From contig NZ_JACHGV010000004.1 in the NCBI RefSeq assembly GCF_014202475.1, positions 588,033 to 652,032 of the forward strand: a stretch of 64,000 nt of DNA. The letters run 5' to 3'. Position numbers and translations under genes: made by a program. Below the pieces are notes generated by a model. It had not been told where the DNA came from, ran no database searches, and was given only the letters and a program-made list of their open reading frames with translations. Of the stretch, positions 1-8,314 are shown one piece after another. The DNA is from Streptomyces paradoxus. Its GTDB lineage: Bacteria > Actinomycetota > Actinomycetes > Streptomycetales > Streptomycetaceae. The stretch's first letter is position 1; every line of letters begins with the position of its first letter.

Positions 1-338
1 ACCGCGTGGGCGCGCTCCAGGAGCGAGGAGGGCGGGAGGGTGGTCTTGAGGACCACGACCGCGTTGAAGTAGGCGGGCTGGCTGCCGGGGTCCACGCCCC
101 AGGGCTCGGTCTCGTAGACGGGGGAGACGCCCTTGATGCGGAGGCCGGGCGTGTCGCCGAGGGCGTCGACGGCTCCCTGGAGGGTCTCCAGGCGGTTGCC
201 GAGGTTGGAGCCGAGGGCGACCACGGCCCATTTCGGGTTGGACAGGGTCGTGTCGGCGGCGTCGACCTTCTCGACGACGGAGGCGGGTACCGGCTGTACG
301 GTCGGGTCGGTCGGACCCTTGATGAAGGGCGCGGTCAT
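1..338 (-). CDS. folK: FolK, HPPK, 3' end cut by the window edge
   Basis: 2-amino-4-hydroxy-6-hydroxymethyldihydropteridine pyrophosphokinase transfers pyrophosphate from ATP to the pterin alcohol, the step before dihydropteroate synthase. Only the N-terminal 112 residues or so are present. After a Streptomyces-type extension of about 35 residues they contain the family signature ALGSNLGNR, followed by VSPVYETEPWG and QPAYFNAVVVL, which line the pterin and ATP sites. The ATG at 338 overlaps the folB stop (ATGA), so the two are translationally coupled. The C-terminal catalytic part lies outside the window. Identification is secure. Confidence 0.93.
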   Translation of the reverse strand, partial: MTAPFIKGPTDPTVQPVPASVVEKVDAADTTLSNPKWAVVALGSNLGNRLETLQGAVDALGDTPGLRIKGVSPVYETEPWGVDPGSQPAYFNAVVVLKTTLPPSSLLERAHA

Positions 339-694
339 GCTCGGCTCCGGGTGATGGTGACGGTCACGTCGTCGAAGGGGACGGTGATCGGGGCGTCCGG
401 TTTGTGGACGCAGACCTCGACCTCCTGCACTCCCTCGTGCTTCAGACAGGCCTGGGCGATGCGCTCGGCGAGCGTCTCGATGAGGTCGACGGGCTCGCCC
501 TGGACGACGGCCACGACCTCCTCCGCCACGATGCCGTAGTGCACGGTCTTCGCCAGGTCGTCGTCGGCCGCGGCCGGTCGGGTGTCCAGGCCGAGGACGA
601 GGTCCACGATGAAGGTCTGGCCCTCTTCGCGTTCCCGGGGGAACACGCCGTGGTGCCCGCGGGCCTTCAGGCCGCGCAGCGCGACACGATCCAC
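335..694 (-). CDS. folB: FolB, dihydroneopterin aldolase
   Basis: Cleaves 7,8-dihydroneopterin to 6-hydroxymethyl-dihydropterin and glycolaldehyde, supplying FolK. The protein of about 119 residues has the normal family length. It shows the N-terminal LRGLKARGHHGVFPRE motif with the pterin-site residues, a central VDLIETLAERIA helix, and the C-terminal VEVCVHKPDAPI segment carrying the catalytic lysine. The GTG at 694 was chosen because AGGAG lies 8 nt upstream of it; a GTG at 703 would overlap that site. The gene is coupled to folK by a 4-nt overlap and sits upstream of it in the minus-strand folate cluster. Confidence 0.93.
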   Translation of the reverse strand: MDRVALRGLKARGHHGVFPREREEGQTFIVDLVLGLDTRPAAADDDLAKTVHYGIVAEEVVAVVQGEPVDLIETLAERIAQACLKHEGVQEVEVCVHKPDAPITVPFDDVTVTITRSRA

Positions 695-929
695 GCGAAT
701 CACTCCTGCAATCGTCGGTCAGGGCCGGGCGGTGCCGTGTGCGGTCGGCACACCGGCCTCGGTCGAATCTACCTGCGAGCACGGGCGGGCCCGGGCCACG
801 GGGTGGGGGCTTCGGCCGGGTCCGGCAGGATTCATCCGGCGTTTCCCCTGGGGAACCCGTCGGTGCACAGGTTGGTAGCCGCCCCTACCCGGGCGTCCGT
901 GATTCCAACCACTTCTGCCGCCTACCCAC

Positions 930-1436
930 TCAGGCGGGGGTGTCGTCCTGCTCGTCCTCGTCGGTTTCGGCCAGGACGGGGGAAGCATGGTGCGACCAGA
1001 GTTTCCACCCCAGGGGCGTGCGCCGGAACACGTTGGTGGCGACCACGAGCTGCCCGACGAGCGGGCCGAGCTCCTCGCCGGCGCCCTCGGGGGCGGGGCC
1101 GCCGCTGAGGATGTTCTCGGTGCAGTTCACCAGGGCGGTGTCGCCGGTGACCGAGACGTGCACGTCGGTGAGGAAGAACTGGATGTAGTCGGTGTTCGCC
1201 ATGATCAGCGCGTACGACCGCAGGACCTCGCCGCGGCCGGTGAGCACGGGCCAGCCGGGGTGCACGCAGGAGACCACGCCGGTGTCGGCCGGATCGTGGT
1301 AGCTCTCGTCGACGCCCAGGTCGGAGGGGGTCAGCCAGAGCGACGCCAGTTCCTCGAAGTCGCCCTGCTCCAGTGCCTCGTAGAAGGCGGTGTTGGCGGC
1401 CTCGACCTGCTCGACGTCGGTGTGCGGGGCGCTCAC
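930..1436 (-). CDS. NTF2-like (SnoaL-type) small protein in the folate cluster
   Basis: A 168-residue protein with the profile of the nuclear-transport-factor-2-like fold. It has an N-terminal helix (EQVEAANTAFYEALEQGDFEELASLW), a central WLTPSDLGVDESYHDPADTG loop, and C-terminal strands ending in FRRTPLGWKLWSHHASP, typical of DUF4440/SnoaL-like members. The fold serves as an enzyme or a binding module, and no catalytic residues can be assigned here. Its GTG overlaps the folP stop (GTGA), so it is translated with folP, and folB follows about 235 nt downstream. A folate role is suggested only by context. Confidence 0.8.
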   Translation of the reverse strand: MSAPHTDVEQVEAANTAFYEALEQGDFEELASLWLTPSDLGVDESYHDPADTGVVSCVHPGWPVLTGRGEVLRSYALIMANTDYIQFFLTDVHVSVTGDTALVNCTENILSGGPAPEGAGEELGPLVGQLVVATNVFRRTPLGWKLWSHHASPVLAETDEDEQDDTPA

Positions 1437-2314
1437 CGGGCTCCTTCTGTGCCGGTGCGCGCCCCGGCGATGGCGCGGGCGACGCGGACCGCGTCGGCCG
1501 TGGCGCGGACCTCGTGGACGCGGACCGCCCACGCGCCGGCGTGCGCAGCGAGCGCGGAGACGGCGGCGGTGGCCGCGTCGCGTTCGCGTGCGGGCGGCGG
1601 CGGGCCGTCGGGGCCGGCGAGGACCCGGCCGAGGAAGCGCTTGCGGGAGGCGGCGACGAGCAGGGGGTGGCCGAGGGCGAGGACCCGGTCGAGGCCCGCG
1701 AGGAGGGCGAGGTCGTGCTCGGCGTCCTTGGAGAAGCCGAGGCCGGGGTCGACGATGACGCGGTCCGGGGCGATGCCTCCGGCCAGGACGGCCTCCACGC
1801 GCTCGCGCAGTTCGTCGACGACTTCGGTGACGACGTCGGTGTACTCGCCCCTGATGTTGCCGCCCTGGAGGAAGCCGCGCCAGTGCATGACGACGAAGGG
1901 GGCGCCGGCGTCGGCGACGGCTGGGACCATGCGGGGGTCGGCGAGGCCGCCGCTGACGTCGTTGACGAGGGCGGCACCGGCCGCCAGGGCCCGTTCCGCG
2001 ACGGAGGCGCGCATGGTGTCGACGGAGACCGTGACGCCCTCGGAGGCCAGTCCGCGCACGACGGGTACGACACGGCGCAGTTCCTCGGCCTCGTCGACCC
2101 GGGTGGCTCCGGGGCGGGTGGACTCGCCGCCGACGTCGACCAGGTCGGCGCCCTCGCTGACCAGGTCGAGGCCACGCTTGACGGCGGCCGTGGTGTCGAA
2201 GAAGCGGCCGCCGTCGGAGAAGGAGTCGGGGGTGACGTTCACCACTCCCATGACCGCGCAGCGGTCCCGTTCCGGTAGGCCCGCCACGCGCCCGCGTCCG
2301 CTCTGGTTGCTCAT
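1433..2314 (-). CDS. folP: FolP, dihydropteroate synthase
   Basis: Condenses the HPPK product with p-aminobenzoate to give dihydropteroate; this is the sulfonamide target. The 293-residue TIM barrel shows GVVNVTPDSFSDGG near residue 25, the pterin-site LVDVGGESTRPG, the FVVMHWRGF segment and DPGLGFSKDAEHD, with an SRKRFLG loop near the end. The ATG at 2314 is supported by the upstream sequence: a TACGCT hexamer ends 6 nt before it, the arrangement of a leaderless mRNA, and no ribosome site is visible. The gene overlaps the NTF2-like gene by 4 nt. Family and function are secure. Confidence 0.95.
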   Translation of the reverse strand: MSNQSGRGRVAGLPERDRCAVMGVVNVTPDSFSDGGRFFDTTAAVKRGLDLVSEGADLVDVGGESTRPGATRVDEAEELRRVVPVVRGLASEGVTVSVDTMRASVAERALAAGAALVNDVSGGLADPRMVPAVADAGAPFVVMHWRGFLQGGNIRGEYTDVVTEVVDELRERVEAVLAGGIAPDRVIVDPGLGFSKDAEHDLALLAGLDRVLALGHPLLVAASRKRFLGRVLAGPDGPPPPARERDAATAAVSALAAHAGAWAVRVHEVRATADAVRVARAIAGARTGTEGAR

Positions 2315-2320
2315 ATGTTC

Positions 2321-2326
2321 AGCGTA
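2321..2326 (-). promoter_or_regulatory. -10 hexamer for leaderless folP mRNA
   Basis: TACGCT on the minus strand, 6 nt before the folP ATG. Transcription would start at or next to the A of the start codon. There is no convincing -35 box and no Shine-Dalgarno sequence. Confidence 0.5.
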
Positions 2327-2382
2327 GGCCCCGGCGGGGGCCGTCAGGCGCTTCGGCCCGGGCGACGGCCCCGTGGGCGGCC

Positions 2383-4290
2383 CTACGCCGCCCGGACGCC
2401 CCGCTCCGTGGCGCCGTGGGCGCACGGGCGGTGGCCGGCCGGGCGCCGTCGGCGCAGGAAGCGCGGCAGGGGCAGGGCGAGGGTGACGAAGCCCTCGGCC
2501 TGCATGGCGGCGAAACCGATGCGGGGCAGGTCGGCGGAGGCCCGGTAGACGACGAACCGCGGCTCCCAGCGCGGCTGGAACTTGGCGTTGAACTTGTACA
2601 GGGACTCGATCTGGAACCAGCGGGAGAGGAAGACCAGCAGTCCGCGCCAGGCGCGCAGCACCGGGCCGGCGCCGATCTTCTCGCCGCGTGCGAGGGCCGC
2701 GCGGAACATGGCGAAGTTGAGGGAGACGCGCGCGACGCCCAGCTTGGGGGCGGCCTGGAGGGCGGCCACGATGAGCAGTTCGTTCATGCCGGGGTCGGCC
2801 GAGCGGTCGCGGCGCATCAGGTCCAGGGAGACGCCGTCGGTGCCCCAGGGCACGAAGTGCAGGATCGCCTTCAGGTCGCCGTAGGGGCCCGGGTGGTCGT
2901 CCTGTTTGTGGGCGGTGGCGATGAGGCAGTCGCCGTCGGCGGGGTCGCCGACGCGGCCCAGGGCCATGGAGAAGCCGCGTTCGGTGTCGGTGCCGCGCCA
3001 GTCGTCGGCGGCCTGCCGGATGCGCTCCAGTTCGGCTTCGCCGAGGTCACGGACACGTCGTACCCGGGTTTCGTAACCGGCGCGCTCGATGCGCTTGACC
3101 ATCTGGCGCACGTTGCGCATCGCGCGGCCGGCGAGGGAGAAATCCGCGACGTCCACCACCGCCTCGTCGCCCAGTTCGAGGGCGTCGAGCCCGGTCTCGC
3201 GGGTCCACACCTCGCCGCCGGTCTCGGAGCAGCCCATGACGGCGGGGGTCCAGGAGTGGGCCTTGGCCTCGTCCATGAACCGTTCGATGGCGCCGGGCCA
3301 GGCCTCGACGTCACCGATCGGGTCGCCGCTGGCGAGCATCACGCCGGAGACCACGCGGTAGGTGACCGCGGCCTTGCCGCTGGGGGAGAAGACGACCGCC
3401 TTGTCGCGGCGCAGGGCGAAGTGGCCGAGGGAGTCGCGCCGCCCGTGCTTGTCCAGCAGGGCGCGCAGCCGGGCCTCGTCCTCCTCGGTGAGCCGTGCGG
3501 CAGGGTGTTCGGGGCGGAAGGCCAGGTAAATGGTGGTGACGGCGGTGAGCAGGCCGAGGGCGCCGAGGGAGAAGGCGACGGTCCAGGAGGTGTTGCCCTG
3601 GTAGTCGACCGGGCCCTCGAAGCCGAACAGGCCGTAGATGACGTGGGTGATGCGGTCGGCGAGGCTGGGGTCGCCGACGATGCGCTCGCTGTGGACGCTG
3701 ACGATGAGCAGCCCCAGCACGAGCGAACCGGCGCTCATCAGCACGAAGTTGGCGAGCGCCCGCCAGCGGCTGCGCGGATCGGGCAGGGCGTTGAACTGGT
3801 CCCGGTGGCGCAGCAGGGGCGCCAGCAGCGCCAGGGAGATCAGCACGCCCACCAGCGAGTGCCGGTAGGTGAACTGCGCGACGGCACCGGCGGGCAGGAG
3901 GGCGACGGCCGCGCGCCAGGCCCGGCGCTTGCCGCGCTTGAGGCCGTGGGCGAGCAGCAGCAACAGCACGCCGGCGCTGAGGGAGAGGGCGGCGGCGAAC
4001 GGGCCGAGCGCGCCGGGCAGGACCTCGGCGATGGCGTGCATCCGGCTGTGCCGGAAGCGGGGGAAGACGCCCGCGCCGATGTCCAGGACGCCCACCAGGG
4101 CGCAGGCTCTGCCGACGAGGACGGGGACGGCCTCGGGGCGTGGCCCGCGCAGCATCCGGCTCACCCGGCCCGGACGGGCCGCGTCGCTGCCGCGCCGCGG
4201 AACCTCACCCGACATTTCCTCATCTGTCCTGACAGACATCGCATCCCGTAGTTCTGCGAGAGACCTTGATTCCGGTGCCGATTCGGGCAT
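2383..4290 (-). CDS. MprF-like membrane phosphatidylglycerol aminoacyltransferase (DUF2156)
   Basis: A 635-residue integral membrane protein. The N-terminal half holds several hydrophobic helices (for example around FAAALSLSAGVLLLLLAHG and FVLMSAGSLVLGLLIVSV), matching a flippase-like region. The C-terminal half is a soluble DUF2156/LPG-synthase domain with the GNAT-like motifs VFSPSGKAAVTYRVVSGVMLASGDPIG, DWRGTDTERGFSM and DLMRRD. Family members add lysine or another amino acid from tRNA to phosphatidylglycerol, lowering membrane charge and raising resistance to cationic peptides. The amino acid used cannot be read from sequence. Starts at 4290, 4239 and 4215 are all possible; 4290 lies just downstream of the predicted SigE-type transcription start. 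Confidence 0.82.
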   Translation of the reverse strand: MPESAPESRSLAELRDAMSVRTDEEMSGEVPRRGSDAARPGRVSRMLRGPRPEAVPVLVGRACALVGVLDIGAGVFPRFRHSRMHAIAEVLPGALGPFAAALSLSAGVLLLLLAHGLKRGKRRAWRAAVALLPAGAVAQFTYRHSLVGVLISLALLAPLLRHRDQFNALPDPRSRWRALANFVLMSAGSLVLGLLIVSVHSERIVGDPSLADRITHVIYGLFGFEGPVDYQGNTSWTVAFSLGALGLLTAVTTIYLAFRPEHPAARLTEEDEARLRALLDKHGRRDSLGHFALRRDKAVVFSPSGKAAVTYRVVSGVMLASGDPIGDVEAWPGAIERFMDEAKAHSWTPAVMGCSETGGEVWTRETGLDALELGDEAVVDVADFSLAGRAMRNVRQMVKRIERAGYETRVRRVRDLGEAELERIRQAADDWRGTDTERGFSMALGRVGDPADGDCLIATAHKQDDHPGPYGDLKAILHFVPWGTDGVSLDLMRRDRSADPGMNELLIVAALQAAPKLGVARVSLNFAMFRAALARGEKIGAGPVLRAWRGLLVFLSRWFQIESLYKFNAKFQPRWEPRFVVYRASADLPRIGFAAMQAEGFVTLALPLPRFLRRRRPAGHRPCAHGATERGVRAA

Positions 4291-4311
4291 CCGGCGACAT
4301 TGCGCCCTCTA

Positions 4312-4338
4312 GGACGGTGTCTTGGGGAGAGAGGTTCA
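4312..4338 (-). promoter_or_regulatory. SigE-type promoter for the MprF-like gene
   Basis: Minus strand reads TGAAC, 17 nt, CGTCC. This fits the Streptomyces SigE consensus (GGAAC, 16-17 nt, CGTCT) at nearly every position and lies 22 nt upstream of the ATG at 4290. The cognate sigma factor is encoded at 39098-39637. Envelope-charge control by an envelope-stress sigma factor makes sense biologically. Confidence 0.6.
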
Positions 4339-4447
4339 CTCCCCACGTCAAAGGCGTTTCAAAGGCCGAGGAAAGTCCGGGACAAGCCCTTGCGAAGGTG
4401 TGTCGCGGGGCGGGCCCGGACAGAGAGTGCGGACAGGTAACCAACCC
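4324..4447 (+). other. Structured leader upstream of the esterase gene
   Basis: Three nested elements are visible: GGGGAG/CTCCCC (4324-4329 with 4339-4344), GTCCGGG/CCCGGAC (4375-4381 with 4415-4421), and inside the latter CCTT-GCG-AAGG (4388-4398). Positions 4368-4381 read GAGGAAAGTCCGGG, identical to a conserved segment of bacterial RNase P RNA, although the rest does not match rnpB. It may be a structured 5' UTR of the downstream gene. No known riboswitch class was recognised. Confidence 0.35.
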
Positions 4448-5566
4448 ATGGGTCTGACGAGCAACAAGGTGCTGGTGCTGGCGGTGTTGTCCGCCGTGCT
4501 GCTGTTCGCCGGCACGGTCTGGCTGTGGCCACGGCTGGCCCGGCGCGGCTGGCGTGCCGTGAGCGGGCGTATCGGCCTGCTGCTGGGCACCCAGCTGGCG
4601 CTGTTCGCCGCGGTGGGCCTCGCCGCCAACCAGGCCTTCGGCTTCTACGCGAGCTGGGCGGACCTGTTCGGGCAGGAGAAGGACCAGGGCGTGGTCGTGG
4701 ACCACACGCCGGGCGGGGGCCCGCTGGAGGTGACCGGCTCGCGGCGGGTGCCGGGGGCGGGCGGTGCGCCGCCCCGCGCCGGGGGCCGGATCCAGCAGGT
4801 CGAGATCGTGGGCCGTACGACGCGGATCGCCACGCCCGCGTACGTCTATCTGCCGCCGGAGTACTTCCAGCCGCGGTACCGCACCCACAGGTTCCCGGCG
4901 GCGGTCGTGCTGACCGGCTATCCGGGTACGGCGTCGGCGCTGGTGGAGAAGCTCCACTATCCGCGCACGGCTCTGGAACTGGCCCGGGAGGGCCGGGCGA
5001 AGCCGATGATCCTCGTGATGCTGCGGCCCACGGTGGCGCCGCCCCGGGACACGGAGTGCGTCGACATCCCGGGCGGTCCGCAGACCGAGTCGTTCTTCGC
5101 GAAGGATCTCCCCGACGCGTTGCGCTCGCACTACCGGGTGGCGGAAAAGGCGGGCGGTCTGGGCATCATCGGCAACTCCACGGGCGGATACTGCGCGTTG
5201 AAGATCGCCCTGCACCATCCCGGTGTGTACGCGGCCGGGGCGGGTCTGTCCGCGTACTACAAGGCGCCGATCGACGCCACGACAGGCGATCTCTTCCAGG
5301 GCGACAAGGCGCTGCGCAATCGCGCCGACCTGTGGTGGTATCTCGCGCACATGCCGGCTCCCGACACGTCCCTGCTGGTCAGCAGCAGCAAGCGGGGCGA
5401 GACCAACTACAAGGACACGCTGCGGTTCATAGAGCGGGTGAAGGACACCGGGCGGACGGGGATCTCGTCGATCGTGCTGGAAAGCGGCGGGCACAACTTC
5501 AACACCTGGCGGCGTGAGATTCCGGCGGCGCTGGAGTGGATGAGCGGGCGGCTGGCCGGCCGCTGA
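4448..5566 (+). CDS. Membrane-anchored alpha/beta-hydrolase, esterase/antigen-85-like
   Basis: A 372-residue protein. Two transmembrane helices (about residues 5-27 and 42-62) are followed by a Pro/Gly-rich linker and, from about residue 118, an alpha/beta-hydrolase of the Esterase (PF00756) type that includes esterase D and mycolyltransferase antigen 85. The nucleophile elbow is GNSTGG (Ser244) and the likely catalytic His is in LESGGHNFNTW (His349). TVYLP-like and LTGYPG segments match the family. The active site probably faces outside the membrane. ATG 4448 was chosen because it starts directly at the first membrane helix. The substrate is unknown; mycolate transfer is not expected in Streptomyces. 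Confidence 0.8.
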   Translation: MGLTSNKVLVLAVLSAVLLFAGTVWLWPRLARRGWRAVSGRIGLLLGTQLALFAAVGLAANQAFGFYASWADLFGQEKDQGVVVDHTPGGGPLEVTGSRRVPGAGGAPPRAGGRIQQVEIVGRTTRIATPAYVYLPPEYFQPRYRTHRFPAAVVLTGYPGTASALVEKLHYPRTALELAREGRAKPMILVMLRPTVAPPRDTECVDIPGGPQTESFFAKDLPDALRSHYRVAEKAGGLGIIGNSTGGYCALKIALHHPGVYAAGAGLSAYYKAPIDATTGDLFQGDKALRNRADLWWYLAHMPAPDTSLLVSSSKRGETNYKDTLRFIERVKDTGRTGISSIVLESGGHNFNTWRREIPAALEWMSGRLAGR

Positions 5567-5700
5567 AATGATCTTGGGAATTGAGTGAGCGGCCGATTCC
5601 GGTTCTTCCCTCGTTCTGATGCCGTGTGAACGTTTCGGTGTGGTTTTGTTTTTGCGGGGTGGGTCACCATGATTCGCCTACGCGCGGTAAGTTTCTGGCC

Positions 5701-6921
5701 ATGCCACGTGGACGTCACCGCCATTCCCCGCCCCTTCACAGGATGCTGCCCCCGTCGGCGATCGCAGGCGTCTCCCTCGTCTGCGCGTTGGGGCCCTGGG
5801 TGTTCACGGAGCCGATGGTGCTCCGCGGTCTGGCCGCGGCCGCCGCGGCGACGGCGGTCATCGGCGCGGTCGTGCTGCGCCGTTGGGACACCCAGGCGGG
5901 CAAGCGCGTCGCCGACCTCACGCGCGCGCGTGCGAGCGACGAGTGGCGCTTCGAGGAGCGGGTCGCCGAACTGGAGGCCGACCTCGAGGAGTCGCGCGAG
6001 CTGCGAGCGAAGCTGGAGCAGCGGCTGCGCTCCAAGCGCACGGAACTGGCCGGTCTGCGCAACGAGCACGCCGCGCTGCTGCGCCGGTACGCCACGGCGG
6101 AGGCCGATCGCGCGAGCGTCCTCGAAGACCGCCGGATGCTGGAGATAGAGGCGACGGCTCCGGTACGGGCCGCGCTGCCGGCGGGAGCGCCGGACACGGC
6201 ACCGGACGCGGACGGGACGCCTGCGGCTCCCGCCGCGGAGGAGGAGCCCGCGGTTCCCGCCGTGTTCTCCCCCGAGGGGTCCCGGCTGTTCCTGCGGGCC
6301 GCGGCCGCCCTCGCCCGGCTCGACGGCGAGACGGTCCCGGACCCGGACGGCGGCGGCGACGGCGACGGCGCGCCGAAGGACGAGGACGCGGAGCCCGAGC
6401 CGGAGCCGGAGCAGGAGAAACCGGAGCAGGAGCAGGCGGCACAGCAGGCGCCGGAGAACGAGGCGCAGGGGGAGTCCGAGGCGGACGACGGGCACGAGCG
6501 CACGACCGCCGAGACGTCCGTGCCGGGCGACGGGACCGCCGTGCCGGCCGACGGGACCGGCCAACTCCCCGAACCCGCGCGGGCCGAGCAGCCCGCGGGC
6601 CGGCGCTCCGGGCACTACACCGTGCCGACCGCCGTGGCCGTCCCGCCGCAGTCGCCGGTGCGCCGTCCGCAGGCCGGGGGCGGGTTCGACTTCTTCGGCA
6701 CCAAGGCGGGCACCTCGCGGGCGGCCCTGGAGGCCGTGCAGAACGAGGACCTCGCCGATGTCGTCGGCCAGGAGGCGCTCGCCCTGCACAAGGCCGAGAC
6801 GGAGGCCCGCTATAAGCCGGCCGATGAGGAGTCGCGCGGCATCGGCCAGGTCATCGATCTGACGGCGCACGACGAGACGGAGCAGATCGACGTACAGGGG
6901 CTGCGCAGCGCGGTGTCCTGA
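5701..6921 (+). CDS. Membrane-anchored coiled-coil protein of unknown function
   Basis: 406 residues. A short basic N-terminus (MPRGRHRHS) precedes two hydrophobic segments (about 16-55). A long charged coiled coil follows (about 65-160; repeated Glu/Arg/Leu heptads such as RVAELEADLEESRELRAKLEQ), then an acidic Pro/Glu/Asp-rich disordered stretch (about 170-300) and a short conserved-looking C-terminus with GGFDFFGTK and VIDLTAHDE. The layout resembles scaffold or cell-pole proteins, but no known domain was recognised. No Shine-Dalgarno is obvious; ATG 5701 was chosen because it directly precedes the basic and hydrophobic segment. A strong terminator follows. Confidence 0.7.
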   Translation: MPRGRHRHSPPLHRMLPPSAIAGVSLVCALGPWVFTEPMVLRGLAAAAAATAVIGAVVLRRWDTQAGKRVADLTRARASDEWRFEERVAELEADLEESRELRAKLEQRLRSKRTELAGLRNEHAALLRRYATAEADRASVLEDRRMLEIEATAPVRAALPAGAPDTAPDADGTPAAPAAEEEPAVPAVFSPEGSRLFLRAAAALARLDGETVPDPDGGGDGDGAPKDEDAEPEPEPEQEKPEQEQAAQQAPENEAQGESEADDGHERTTAETSVPGDGTAVPADGTGQLPEPARAEQPAGRRSGHYTVPTAVAVPPQSPVRRPQAGGGFDFFGTKAGTSRAALEAVQNEDLADVVGQEALALHKAETEARYKPADEESRGIGQVIDLTAHDETEQIDVQGLRSAVS

Positions 6922-6933
6922 CGCCTGTCCGAC

Positions 6934-6967
6934 GGAGGGCCCCCCGGCTACGGCCGGGGGGCCCTCC
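6934..6967. terminator. Bidirectional hairpin terminator
   Basis: A perfect 15-bp inverted repeat (left arm GGAGGGCCCCCCGGC) with a TACG tetraloop. It separates the coiled-coil gene from the convergent PH-domain gene. There is no T-tract, as is common in Streptomyces. Confidence 0.85.
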
Positions 6968-6979
6968 GCGTTCGGACGG

Positions 6980-8314
6980 TCATGCCATCCAGCGGTCCGG
7001 CCGCGCGTCCCGGCGTCCCGTGCGGGACCGTTCCGCCTGCGCCGCCAGCAGCTCGCGCGCCTCGGCCGCGTCCCGCAGCCGGGCCCGCACCGTCTTGTTC
7101 GCGCCCGTGTCCACACACACGTCGGCGACGCCCCGGGCCCGCTCCCACGGTCCCTGCATCCTCCGTACGCTCTGCACCTTGGCGTGCGGCACCAGCGCCA
7201 GGCTCCGCCGCAGCAGCCCGGACCGGGAGGCGAACACCGCGTCAGTGACGGCCAGTCCGTACCCGCGCCACCACAGCGGCACGCACCAGCGGGCGCTGCG
7301 CGGCGCCGGTGACAGGGCCGCGGGCCCCGGCACGCTCACCCCGGGCAGCACGCGCGCGACGACGTCCTCGGCGATCTCGCGCGGAGCGACCGGTACCAGC
7401 ACGGAGTTGGACGAGCCCGCCACGTCCAGTTCCACACGGACCCAGCCGCGCCGCCGCCACAGCAGCGGTTCCACGATCCGCACGGTCTGGACGCGCCCCG
7501 GCGGCACGGTCTCGTGGGACCGGTCCAGCAGCCCGTGGTCGATGCGCAGCCCGTCGGGCGACTCGGCCAGCGTCCAGTCGTACTCGGCGACGAACCGCCC
7601 GACGCTGCTCGCGCCCGCCGCGCCCAGCAGCGGCAGGGCGACCGCCAGGACCGTCCACAGGCTGTGGGTGGCCAGCCACAGCACCGGCGGGACGACGAGC
7701 GCCGCGGCCAGCGACACCCAGGTCGCGCCCGTCAGCACCAGCGACAGGGCGAGAACGCCGGGCGGCACCCGCAGCAGCTGCCGGGCCGGGGCCTCGCCGA
7801 CCTCGTGCGCGGTCTCGGGTGCGAAACCGGCCGCCCGGGCGAGCAGTTCGGCCCGCAGCGCCCGCGCCTCGTCCGCGCCGAGGAAGGCCAGTTCGTCCTT
7901 CTTGTCGGTGCCTATGACGTCGAGTTTGAGCTTGGAGACGCCCGCGACCCGGGCGAGCAGCGGCTGGGTGACGTCGACGGCCTGGATCCGCTCCAGCCGG
8001 ATGTGCGCGGTGCGCCGGAAGACGAGCCCGGTACGGATGCGCAGTTCGGACTCGGTCACCGCGAAGTGTGTGAACCACCAGGAGCAGAAGCCGTAGAGGG
8101 CGGCGGCCGGGACGATCACGGCGAGGCCGATCAGCAGGGTGGCCGTCGTCAGCCGGGTCAGATGGCGCTGCGCCCCGTCGGGGTCGTGCACGGCCCAACC
8201 GATCACTACGGCGACCGGTGCCCAGGCGCGGCGCAGCGGTGTGACCGGGTGCAGCCGCCGCTCGGTCACCTCGGCGGCGACCTCGGGGGCCTCGGCGGCC
8301 CCGGGCGCCGTCAC
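6980..8314 (-). CDS. Membrane protein with two bacterial PH (bPH2/DUF304) domains
   Basis: A 444-residue protein of the YdbT type. Hydrophobic helix pairs (around TATLLIGLAVIVPAAALYGF and LVVPPVLWLATHSLWTVLAV) alternate with bPH2 domains. The first is VTESELRIRTGLVFRRTAHIRLERIQAVDV, the second is SPDGLRIDHGLLDRSHETVPPGRVQTVRI, and a third, partial copy (YGLAVTDAVFASRSGLLRRSLALVPHAKVQSV) lies near the C-terminus. The GTG at 8314 overlaps the stop of the upstream PH gene (GTGA). Two-gene units of a short and a long bPH2 protein are a common pairing (YdbS/YdbT). The function is unknown, probably envelope-related. Confidence 0.85.
   Translation of the reverse strand: MTAPGAAEAPEVAAEVTERRLHPVTPLRRAWAPVAVVIGWAVHDPDGAQRHLTRLTTATLLIGLAVIVPAAALYGFCSWWFTHFAVTESELRIRTGLVFRRTAHIRLERIQAVDVTQPLLARVAGVSKLKLDVIGTDKKDELAFLGADEARALRAELLARAAGFAPETAHEVGEAPARQLLRVPPGVLALSLVLTGATWVSLAAALVVPPVLWLATHSLWTVLAVALPLLGAAGASSVGRFVAEYDWTLAESPDGLRIDHGLLDRSHETVPPGRVQTVRIVEPLLWRRRGWVRVELDVAGSSNSVLVPVAPREIAEDVVARVLPGVSVPGPAALSPAPRSARWCVPLWWRGYGLAVTDAVFASRSGLLRRSLALVPHAKVQSVRRMQGPWERARGVADVCVDTGANKTVRARLRDAAEARELLAAQAERSRTGRRDARPDRWMA

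Noticed and set aside
2416..4251. 611-codon plus-strand frame opposite the MprF-like gene
   Set aside because: Antisense shadow with Gly/Ala/Val-rich composition and no domain; the minus strand shows clear membrane helices and DUF2156 motifs.
4368..4381. RNase P RNA (rnpB) from the GAGGAAAGTCCGGG match
   Set aside because: Only a short block matches, other conserved blocks are out of order, the space before the coding start is too small, and Streptomyces rnpB as I recall it reads GAGGAACGTCC at this place.
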